Assembly (NCBI RefSeq): GCF_039645965.1
Contig: NZ_CP147917.1
Coordinates: 186,001-250,000, forward strand
Source of the DNA: Sulfurimonas sp. HSL3-2
GTDB taxonomy: Bacteria > Campylobacterota > Campylobacteria > Campylobacterales > Sulfurimonadaceae
Reading direction: 5' to 3'
Length of the DNA stretch: 64,000 nt
Made by a program: the position numbers and the translations under genes. The notes below the pieces were generated by a model. That model saw only the letters and a list, made by a program, of their open reading frames with translations. It had not been told where the DNA came from and made no database searches. This document shows positions 34,239-41,559 of this stretch, piece after piece (the stretch's first letter is position 1; each line of letters begins with the position of its first letter).

Positions 34239-35275
34239 CAAAAGAGGAAGCTCTAAAACTTATACGTGAAGCTGACCTAAAAGAGCTTGGGCGCCTTGCT
34301 ACTGCAAGAAAAAAAGAGTTGCATCCTGAGGGAATAACGACTTTTGTCATAGACAGAAACATCAACTACACAAATATCTGCTGGGTGGATTGTAAGTTCT
34401 GTGCGTTCTATCGTCATGAAAAAGATGAGGATGCTTACGTACTTACATTTGACGAGATAGATGCAAAGATAGATGAACTTCTGGAAATCGGCGGGACGCA
34501 GATACTTTTTCAAGGCGGGGTCCATCCGAAGCTAAAGATCGAGTGGTATGAGGATCTCGTAGAACATATACATACGAAATATCCTCAGATCACGATCCAT
34601 GGTTTCTCATCTATCGAGATAGACTTCATAGCAAAAGTATCACGTATTAGTGTCGAAGAGGTCTTAGAACGTTTGCATGTAAAAGGTCTGGCTTCCATAC
34701 CGGGTGCGGGAGCTGAGATACTAAGCGACAGAGTGCGCGATATTATCGCTCCTAAGAAGATAGATTCAGAAGTATGGGTAGATATCCATAGAAAAGCACA
34801 TAAACTCGGTATCAAATCGACTGCGACGATGATGTATGGAACAGTCGAGAGCGATGAAGAGATCCTTGACCATTTAGAGATGGTGCGTAATCTTCAGGAT
34901 GAGACAGGCGGTTTTAGAGCTTTCATCATGTGGAGTTTTCAAGGGCAGAATACAGAACTTTTACGCCTGATACCTGACATGGAAAAACAGACACCAAACA
35001 GATATCTTCGTCTTTTGGCAGTCGCGAGACTGTTTTTGGACAATGTACCGAACATCCAAAGTTCATGGGTGACTCAGGGTCCATATATCGGGCAGATGGC
35101 ACTTAACTTCGGCGCGAACGATCTTGGTTCCACAATGATGGAAGAAAATGTCGTTAAGAGTGCAGGAGCAGGTTTTAGAATGGCAAAAGACGAGATGGTG
35201 AATCTTATCCGTGATATCGGTGAGACTCCGGCAGTGCGCAATACGGCGTATGAGACGTTAGAGATTTTTGCATAA
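34223..35275 (+). CDS. mqnC: cyclic dehypoxanthine futalosine synthase (radical SAM)
   Basis: 350 residues. The radical-SAM triad C53-x3-C57-x2-C60 lies in NICWVDCKFCAFYR; ITTFVIDRNINYTN, GGTQILFQGGVHP, GLASIPGAGAEILSDRVR and TATMMYGTVES are typical of MqnC. It makes cyclic dehypoxanthine futalosine in the futalosine route to menaquinone, the route used by Campylobacterota. The start lies inside the DUF302 gene. Its stop overlaps the next start by one base (TAATG). Confidence 0.94.
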   Translation: MQKRLTKEEALKLIREADLKELGRLATARKKELHPEGITTFVIDRNINYTNICWVDCKFCAFYRHEKDEDAYVLTFDEIDAKIDELLEIGGTQILFQGGVHPKLKIEWYEDLVEHIHTKYPQITIHGFSSIEIDFIAKVSRISVEEVLERLHVKGLASIPGAGAEILSDRVRDIIAPKKIDSEVWVDIHRKAHKLGIKSTATMMYGTVESDEEILDHLEMVRNLQDETGGFRAFIMWSFQGQNTELLRLIPDMEKQTPNRYLRLLAVARLFLDNVPNIQSSWVTQGPYIGQMALNFGANDLGSTMMEENVVKSAGAGFRMAKDEMVNLIRDIGETPAVRNTAYETLEIFA

Positions 35276-36549
35276 TGAGATTTTTTTTAACTTTATTTTT
35301 ATTGGGACAGGTGATAATGGCAGCAACTATAAACTATATCGAGGTCAAAGGTGTAAAGATCCCTTTGATCTTTGAAGAGGAAAATCGTTTACCGATAGTG
35401 TCTATGCAGCTTGTCTTTAAAGATGCAGGAAGTATCAGCGACAAGTCAGGTCTTGCAAAACTGAGTTCTAAGATGATGAACGAAGGAACACTTTCACTGG
35501 GGAGCAACGGCTTTGCGACTGCACTGGATGAAAAAGCGATCCATATCAGTTCATCTGTCGGAGCGGAGACGTTCGTGATGGAGTACAGCTCACTTAAAGA
35601 TCAGTTCAAAGAGGGTGTCGATCTGTTCGCATCTCTTTTAAAAGAGCCAAATGTCACAAAGAAGAGTTTAGAAAAAGTCAAGACAGATACCATAGGACAG
35701 TTAAGCGCAAAAGAGAGCGACTATGACTATGTTGCGAACAATGCTTTAAAAGAAGTACTGTTTGAAGGCACTCCTCTTGCAAATCCGGCTTCTGGAACTA
35801 TCTCAAGTGTTGAAAAGATAGACCTTGACGAAGTAGAAGATTTCTTAAAGAAACATCTTGTCTTATCAAATCTCATCATTGTCATCGGAGGAGACCTGAC
35901 TCTTGATGAAGCAAAAGCAAAAGCCGTAGAACTTGCTTCAAACTTGGAAGTGGGCGAAGCAAGCGAAGTGAAGCATTATCTTGCAAGTGCGCAGGAAAAA
36001 GATGTTGTACTCAAACGCGAAACACAGCAGGCATATCTTTACTTCGGTTCACCGTATGATATGAACGATACAGACAGCGAGTATTATAAGGCTCGTGTGG
36101 CTACATACATCTTGGGTACGGGCGGTTTTGGAAGCAGACTTATGGAAGAGATACGCGTTAAAAAGGGACTTGCCTATTCAGCTTATGCCCGCGTGCATGT
36201 AAGTAAATCAAGTTCATACCTTACCGGATATCTGCAGACAAAGCTCGAATCACTTGATGATGCAAAAGCAACGGTAAAAAGCGTTTTTGAGAACTTTGTA
36301 AAGGGCGGTGTGACAGAAGATGAACTGGAACAGACTAAAAAATTTCTGCTTGGAAGCGAACCTTTAAGAGTCGAGACACTTTCACAACGCTTGTCACGTA
36401 CGTTTATGGAGTTTTACAAAGGCGAGGAACTTGGGTACTCTGCAAAAGAGTTAGAGCTTATCAAGGGTCTAAAACTACAGGATCTTAACGATTTTATCAA
36501 AAAACATAAAGAGATCCTTTCACTATCTTATGCGGTAGTGACAAAATAA
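35275..36549 (+). CDS. M16-family peptidase homologue lacking the zinc motif
   Basis: 424 residues. A signal-like N-terminus (FFLTLFLLGQVIMA) precedes two M16-type halves. The position of the HxxEH zinc motif reads KSGLAKLSSKMMNEGT (K62-L-S-S-K66), so both histidines and the glutamate are absent. The second half has GTGGFGSRLMEEIRVKKGLA with the usual R/Y substrate-binding motif (GLAYSAYARV). Probably a non-catalytic M16 protein, periplasmic or membrane-anchored. Translationally coupled to mqnC. recG follows. Confidence 0.85.
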   Translation: MRFFLTLFLLGQVIMAATINYIEVKGVKIPLIFEEENRLPIVSMQLVFKDAGSISDKSGLAKLSSKMMNEGTLSLGSNGFATALDEKAIHISSSVGAETFVMEYSSLKDQFKEGVDLFASLLKEPNVTKKSLEKVKTDTIGQLSAKESDYDYVANNALKEVLFEGTPLANPASGTISSVEKIDLDEVEDFLKKHLVLSNLIIVIGGDLTLDEAKAKAVELASNLEVGEASEVKHYLASAQEKDVVLKRETQQAYLYFGSPYDMNDTDSEYYKARVATYILGTGGFGSRLMEEIRVKKGLAYSAYARVHVSKSSSYLTGYLQTKLESLDDAKATVKSVFENFVKGGVTEDELEQTKKFLLGSEPLRVETLSQRLSRTFMEFYKGEELGYSAKELELIKGLKLQDLNDFIKKHKEILSLSYAVVTK

Positions 36550-36567
36550 TATTGCAATTTGCAATAT
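36549..36567. promoter_or_regulatory. operator-like palindrome upstream of recG
   Basis: ATATTGCAA-T-TTGCAATAT, 9-bp perfect arms with a 1-nt centre, beginning at the last base of the M16 gene's stop codon. The paired TTGCAA half-sites look like a winged-helix repressor site. It has no T run, so it is not a typical terminator. Confidence 0.45.
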
Positions 36568-36617
36568 AAATCTTAACTCTTTTAAACTAATAGTAAACTA
36601 TTGGTAAAGGAGCTAAT

Positions 36618-38417
36618 ATGAGACTTGATAAAGAGGATGAGGCAAGACGTAAAAAGCTTGGCATCACCTCTTATATCGACTTAGCTCTTATCATCCCTCA
36701 TACATATGAGGACCTTCGTTTAAGCAGCAGTTTACAAGTAGGAACTGCCCAGCTGATAGATGCGACTGTAAGCTCTGTTATACGCACTCCAAAATCGATC
36801 AAGATCAATCTCTATGCTCATAATCTTTCACATACTTTAGAAGCCGTTATATTTAAACCCAAACCTTATATGATGAGACAGTTCATAACAGGGGAAAGGT
36901 ACTTTCTTTACGGTGTTGTAAATTGCAGCGGCGGACACTGTACGATGACTCATCCAAAAAAAGTCACAACTGTAGGGGCACTCTTTCCAAAATATAAATC
37001 TGCTCTTAGAAACGATACGATGATGCGTTTTATGCAGAAGCATCTGAGTTGTGAAAACCTCAAGTCAGAAGGTTTGAAAGAGAGTATTATAGAAAAGATA
37101 CAAGACGTACACTTTCCAAAAGAGGTAGCACCTTATCAACCTAAGGCAGGTTTTCATAAAGAGTATATAGACAGTTTTAAATACCTTGAAGTTTATAATA
37201 ATATGAAACAGCTGGCAAGTAAACGAAGATACTTTACATGTAAGCATAGACTAGACTCTTCATATAAGGATTGGGAAGCAACTTTACCTTTTTCATTGAC
37301 AGATGAACAGTTGTTAGCAATAGAAGATATCAGACAAGACTTTTCAAAAGATGTGGCTGCAAAAAGGATGATAGTAGGAGATGTAGGAAGCGGAAAGACA
37401 ATGGTCATACTCGCATCGGTGATGATGGCAAGACCACATAAAGCTGTTTTAATGGCACCGACGACACTACTGGCAAATCAGCTTTATGAAGAATCACTGA
37501 AGTTTCTGCCTGAGATCAAAACAGCTCTTGTGACAAACAAGATCTCGAAAGTCGATCTCAGTGAATATGATTTTATCGTAGGAACACATGCACTTTTGTA
37601 TAGGGAACTTCCTGAGGTCTCACTTGTCATGATCGATGAACAGCATCGTTTTGGGACAGCTCAAAGAAATCTGCTGGAGAAACTTGTAAGCGACGGCAAG
37701 AATAGAGCTCATTTCTTACAGTTCAGTGCAACACCCATCCCTAGAACACAGGCGATGATACAGTCCTCTCACATAGATGTCAGTCTCATAACAAAGACAC
37801 CTTTTAAAAAAGATATCACAACACAGGTGATACATAAAAATGATTTTTCAGATCTTTTGGAACATATAAAAGAGGAGATAGAACAAGACCATCAGGTGCT
37901 TCTAGTCTATCCGCTAGTAGAGGAGAGTGAAGCTTTTAATTACCAAAGTATCAATGAAGCAAGAGCTTACTGGGAAAGTAAATTTGATAATGTCTATGTG
38001 ACACACGGAAAAGACAAAGAGAAAGAGAAAGTCCTGCTGGACTTTAGAGAGAATGGGAACATCTTGATAGCAACGACAGTCGTTGAGGTCGGGATATCAT
38101 TACCGCGTCTTTCCACTGTCGTAATAGTCGGTGCAGAAAGGCTCGGACTTTCGACTCTGCATCAACTCCGCGGTCGTGTTAGCCGTACAGGTCTTAAGGG
38201 TTATTGTTATCTTTTTACATATCAGAACAGTTCTGAGCGGTTGGAACAGTTTTGCAAAACACAAAGCGGTTTTGATATCGCAGAACTAGATCTAAAGTTC
38301 CGTAAAAGCGGAGATCTGTTAAAAGGTGTCCATCAAAGCGGTTCAGAGTATAAATGGATAGACTTCAGTGAAGATATAGAGATAGTTGAAGAGGTGAAAA
38401 AGGATTTGGGTATCTGA
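36618..38417 (+). CDS. recG: ATP-dependent DNA helicase RecG (short form)
   Basis: 599 residues against about 690 in E. coli; the N-terminal helical region is shortened, as in other epsilonproteobacteria. The wedge/OB domain spans roughly 40-125. Helicase motifs: Walker A GDVGSGKT (about 256), DEQHRFGTAQR, QFSATPIPRTQA, TTVVEVGIS and LHQLRGRVSRTG. RecG remodels stalled replication forks and Holliday junctions. AAAGGAG precedes the ATG. Ends convergent with hpf. Confidence 0.94.
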   Translation: MRLDKEDEARRKKLGITSYIDLALIIPHTYEDLRLSSSLQVGTAQLIDATVSSVIRTPKSIKINLYAHNLSHTLEAVIFKPKPYMMRQFITGERYFLYGVVNCSGGHCTMTHPKKVTTVGALFPKYKSALRNDTMMRFMQKHLSCENLKSEGLKESIIEKIQDVHFPKEVAPYQPKAGFHKEYIDSFKYLEVYNNMKQLASKRRYFTCKHRLDSSYKDWEATLPFSLTDEQLLAIEDIRQDFSKDVAAKRMIVGDVGSGKTMVILASVMMARPHKAVLMAPTTLLANQLYEESLKFLPEIKTALVTNKISKVDLSEYDFIVGTHALLYRELPEVSLVMIDEQHRFGTAQRNLLEKLVSDGKNRAHFLQFSATPIPRTQAMIQSSHIDVSLITKTPFKKDITTQVIHKNDFSDLLEHIKEEIEQDHQVLLVYPLVEESEAFNYQSINEARAYWESKFDNVYVTHGKDKEKEKVLLDFRENGNILIATTVVEVGISLPRLSTVVIVGAERLGLSTLHQLRGRVSRTGLKGYCYLFTYQNSSERLEQFCKTQSGFDIAELDLKFRKSGDLLKGVHQSGSEYKWIDFSEDIEIVEEVKKDLGI

Positions 38418-38419
38418 CT

Positions 38420-38447
38420 TTACATGTAAGAGTTCTCTTACATGTAA
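38420..38447. terminator. paired TTACATGTAA hairpin between recG and hpf
   Basis: Two copies of the dispersed palindrome (38420-38429 and 38438-38447) face each other so that TTACATGTAAGAG and CTCTTACATGTAA form 13-bp perfect arms around TT. It lies 3 bp after the recG stop and 7 bp before the hpf stop on the other strand. As RNA it would be a strong hairpin in both directions; T runs are short, so termination is likely but not certain. Confidence 0.6.
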
Positions 38448-38453
38448 GCTATT

Positions 38454-39002
38454 TTAGTACAGACCGAAACGTCCGTCATTTCTTTTATAAAGTACGCGGG
38501 TCTTATCTTCATGATCTAAGAAGATCTCAAACATTTTTCCGCTGTCTTTTAGCTCTTCTAAAACATCACCGACTTCGCGAGGTTTATATAGGTCGAGTTC
38601 AACAGGGACTATCTCATCTTCCAGATTTTCACTCTCTTGGCTTAGATCTATACCGCCGTTTGCTTGTGAATGTGCTTTTGCTTCGTTTATCCCGACTTTA
38701 TGATGATCTGTCTCACGGTCATGCATACGGCGAAGTGCTTTTTGCGCGCGGTCTATCGCTATGTCGATAGCAGCGTAAAGATCCATTTCGTTTTGTTTTA
38801 TAACAACAGAATTCTTACCGGCAAGGTTTATGGTAAACTCGATGCTTACCCCGGTCTTGCCTTTTCTCTCATTAGCCGAAGCAACAGCCGTTACCGATAT
38901 GATATCAAGATGAAATTTTTTAAGTGTCTCTATCGAAGCGTTTAGATGTTGTTTTATTGCGTCTGTAAGTTCTACATGACGTCCTACTAATGATATATTC
39001 AT
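38454..39002 (-). CDS. hpf: long-form ribosome hibernation promoting factor
   Basis: 182 residues. An N-terminal HPF domain (SLVGRHVELTDAIKQHL ... AIDIAIDRAQKALRRMHD) is joined by an acidic linker to the C-terminal dimerisation domain (VPVELDLYKPREVGDVLEEL ... TRVLYKRNDGRFGLY). Long HPF dimerises ribosomes into inactive 100S particles. It is a paralogue of the short factor at 23040. AAAGGATAATAT precedes the ATG. Confidence 0.93.
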   Translation of the reverse strand: MNISLVGRHVELTDAIKQHLNASIETLKKFHLDIISVTAVASANERKGKTGVSIEFTINLAGKNSVVIKQNEMDLYAAIDIAIDRAQKALRRMHDRETDHHKVGINEAKAHSQANGGIDLSQESENLEDEIVPVELDLYKPREVGDVLEELKDSGKMFEIFLDHEDKTRVLYKRNDGRFGLY

Positions 39003-39030
39003 ATATTATCCTTTTGTTCTAAGTATTAAT

Positions 39031-39036
39031 ATTATA
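39031..39036 (-). promoter_or_regulatory. -10 box of hpf
   Basis: TATAAT on the minus strand in GATATAATATT, about 28 nt upstream of the hpf ATG. Confidence 0.45.
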
Positions 39037-39057
39037 TCATTAAAAGTGCTTACAAAA

Positions 39058-39534
39058 TTATAATTTTTGCAGTGTACGTCTAAAATATCTTATAGGTTCA
39101 GTTGCAACACTTGGAACGCTTGTTACGGTTACATCCATTAAGACGGTACCGTTTGATTCGGGAGTTGAAATAGCATTGATATAGTTAAAACCGTTTAAAC
39201 AGTTTAAACCGATATATCGGATATCAACATTTATATTAAATATTGGAGTCGCAGCTGCTGGATATACCGCTGTAACATTGCCAAGACAGTTAGTATTTCC
39301 ACCAGCGCCACGATCATGTCCAGATATTGCTAAAAGTGCTAATTCTGCTCCACTTTTAGCAAGAAGGATAGCTTGTTCTCTTAAATAGAGATCTGTGGTC
39401 TGTTTTGTCGTTTGAGAAGTAAGGTTTAGTGTTAATGCCATAATGGTCGTTAAAACAACGATAACAATAATTGCCATTATCATCGCAAAACCACTTCTCG
39501 CAGAGGATCTTAAAATACTGTTTTTTCTTTGCAT
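39058..39534 (-). CDS. prepilin-like protein without Glu5 (PilX/GspK-like)
   Basis: 158 residues from the ATG at 39534, with GGAGG 9 nt upstream; a longer frame adds no ribosome site. After a basic leader (SILRSSARSG) comes the pilin-type hydrophobic helix FAMIMAIIVIVVLTTIMALT. Cleavage after Gly would leave Phe at +1, but position 5 is Met instead of the usual Glu, as in tip-type minor (pseudo)pilins such as GspK and some PilX proteins. Then a helical stem (TTKQTTDLYLREQAILLAK) and a globular end with two cysteines. Last gene of the operon; overlaps the upstream gene by 25 bp. Confidence 0.72.
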   Translation of the reverse strand: MQRKNSILRSSARSGFAMIMAIIVIVVLTTIMALTLNLTSQTTKQTTDLYLREQAILLAKSGAELALLAISGHDRGAGGNTNCLGNVTAVYPAAATPIFNINVDIRYIGLNCLNGFNYINAISTPESNGTVLMDVTVTSVPSVATEPIRYFRRTLQKL

Positions 39535-39935
39535 ATCGAATATCCTCCACTTGTTGATATATTTGAATCGGTCACACATAATTGGACCTTTATAAGGTCA
39601 CCGACGGAACGAAATCTGAAAGTATCGACATCCTCCATAATTATCTGACTTTTCCCATTTTGATAGGTTTCACCCTTCCACGGTTGATAGTCATAGTATA
39701 GTGTAAGTGTTCCCTGTCTACTATTTTCCATTCCACCGAGTGCCTGGATTCTAGCCTGTCTTAAGCTTTCTATAGATGTGCGTATGGCATTTATCTGTTT
39801 TTTGACTTTTGCTTCTATGGCATCATCTCTCGTAGCAGCAAATTTTGGAATTGCGATCGCTGCTAGTATCCCAAGTACTACTATAACAAAAACCAATTCT
39901 AGCATTGTAAATGCTTTTTTATTACTTACTATCAA
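39510..39935 (-). CDS. prepilin-like protein (type IV pilus / T2SS minor pilin)
   Basis: 141 residues. Class III prepilin leader NKKA followed by FTMLELVFVIVVLGILAAIA, with Glu5 present and Ala at -1. IPKFAATRDDAIEAKVKKQI continues the N-terminal helix as in major and minor pilins. The globular domain has a C-terminal Cys pair (LCVTDSN and YSICKEK) that could make the pilin disulfide loop. The start is a TTG at 39935, overlapping the upstream stop by 4 bp. Confidence 0.82.
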   Translation of the reverse strand: MIVSNKKAFTMLELVFVIVVLGILAAIAIPKFAATRDDAIEAKVKKQINAIRTSIESLRQARIQALGGMENSRQGTLTLYYDYQPWKGETYQNGKSQIIMEDVDTFRFRSVGDLIKVQLCVTDSNISTSGGYSICKEKTVF

Positions 39936-40879
39936 TTTCTTAACCTTCTACAAATTTCGCCTTGCGTAGCGATATCACAGTCAAATGAACCGGTTGCCGG
40001 GTCATATATAAAAGTGACATCTACATTATGTACTCTGACTTTATATGTGTTGTTTGCAGTTTTTGTCCAATCTCCATTTTTTGTTGCACCTGTTACATTT
40101 TTTATGGGTGTTGCCAGAAGGGTAGCTGTTCCGTTTGTACCAAAAAGATATGCAGGGGTTCCCCCTACATCAAGGCTATCGATATACGGAGTATCATTAG
40201 TTCCGGCTGCACCTGTGTAAACTAAAGCGTAAGCAGTCCACGCAAGTTGATAAAACTCATAGATGTCCTGACCTGCAAAATCGTTTGCGCCGGTGTTTGC
40301 TTGAAATAGATTTGCTGCAACAGAGGATTGTATTGGATGCATTGTCTGATTTTGATCAGTTATGACTCCACCCCATCCATAACCGTTTATATAGCTGTTA
40401 GCACCTACAAAAAAGAGGGCACTATCGTTTATACCGCTTGCTGTACCGGAAAGGTTGGAAATAAGAGTATTTTCTGCTCCAGTATCAGTTCCTGGCGAAT
40501 TTAATCTTGCTGTTGTATGTGCAGCATCAAGATCAATCAATCCACTCCATAATGGAGTTGAAGTACCGCGAAGACCGTCTATATCATAGCCGACCCACTC
40601 CAAGATCCTTTCTTGAGGTATATCTAGTGCATCAGAAAGTGATCTATACGCATTATTGTCAATACGTCTCACGATAACAGAAGATTTGATGCGGTATTGT
40701 AAACGGTTTGCTATCTGTTCCAATGCGATCTCGGATTGTGACTGAAGTCTGTTTTGAACAGTTGAGAAGATATACCCGTCATACGCTTTAATAAGAAATT
40801 CAACACCGAATTTTGCAATGATCCCGATGATGACTATGACAAATACAAGTTCCATCATAGTAAAAGCTTTACGTCTCAC
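39932..40879 (-). CDS. prepilin-like protein, large minor pilin
   Basis: 315 residues. Leader MRRKA then FTMMELVFVIVIIGIIAKFG, with Glu5. Much longer than a standard pilin; the Gly/Asn/Thr-rich globular part (residues ~100-300) is unrecognised. Two C-terminal cysteines (FDCDIATQGEICRR) could form a small loop. Starts with GTG at 40879, sharing one base with the upstream stop (TAGTG). Likely a minor pilin of the same structure as its neighbours. Confidence 0.8.
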   Translation of the reverse strand: MRRKAFTMMELVFVIVIIGIIAKFGVEFLIKAYDGYIFSTVQNRLQSQSEIALEQIANRLQYRIKSSVIVRRIDNNAYRSLSDALDIPQERILEWVGYDIDGLRGTSTPLWSGLIDLDAAHTTARLNSPGTDTGAENTLISNLSGTASGINDSALFFVGANSYINGYGWGGVITDQNQTMHPIQSSVAANLFQANTGANDFAGQDIYEFYQLAWTAYALVYTGAAGTNDTPYIDSLDVGGTPAYLFGTNGTATLLATPIKNVTGATKNGDWTKTANNTYKVRVHNVDVTFIYDPATGSFDCDIATQGEICRRLRN

Positions 40880-41559
40880 TAGTATCTCCTCTTGGCAAAA
40901 TCGATCTCGCCGATATTTGCGCTATACGCTCTTAAAAGCGTTAAAGTTCCATCGGTATCACCGATATCTACAGTCACAAGTTTCATACTAGAGGGAGTGT
41001 TATTTCCCCCTGACGGAAATACAAAAGGAGTCCCCGTATCGGCGATATAGCTGACAGTAACATTCATTGTATAGTCCTTTTTATAGCCGGTCGATTTATC
41101 TGCTACAACATTTTCAAAATGTTGGTTTGCTTGACCTCTGTCATCAATAGCATCTACAGTATTGTTGTCATCAGAATTTATTGTTGAGACAGCTGCATTG
41201 GGTGAGAGATAATTATGAAATCTTCTATGCCCGTCTTCAATAATATGTCCGACTCTATAGTTTCCGTTGGCATTGGTATTGCCATACAAATCATATTTTC
41301 TAGCATAAATAGCAGCCCCTCCAGGGATATCAACAACTTTTGTGTATGAACCGATATTTTGAATATTCACAGAATGTTCATCCCAAGGATAACTAAGTAC
41401 TTGCATCATTTTGGCAGAGGAAGCAAATACAGCTTCTTGGACTACATTGTTTTCCATCGCATTTTGATTGACTCTCAACATAACAGGCAGTGAGAGAACC
41501 GTAATTGCGATAACAACAATGGCAAAGATCAGTTCTATCATCGTAAAAGCAGCACGCAT
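40879..41559 (-). CDS. prepilin-like protein, minor pilin
   Basis: 226 residues from the ATG at 41559, which shares one base with the stop of the giant gene (TAATG); a TTG two codons upstream (41565) is the alternative. Very short leader MRAA then FTMIELIFAIVVIAITVLSL, with Glu5. The helix continues into a globular domain with no cysteines and many Asn/Asp. Predicted to be cleaved by a prepilin peptidase, whose gene is not in this window. Confidence 0.8.
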   Translation of the reverse strand: MRAAFTMIELIFAIVVIAITVLSLPVMLRVNQNAMENNVVQEAVFASSAKMMQVLSYPWDEHSVNIQNIGSYTKVVDIPGGAAIYARKYDLYGNTNANGNYRVGHIIEDGHRRFHNYLSPNAAVSTINSDDNNTVDAIDDRGQANQHFENVVADKSTGYKKDYTMNVTVSYIADTGTPFVFPSGGNNTPSSMKLVTVDIGDTDGTLTLLRAYSANIGEIDFAKRRY

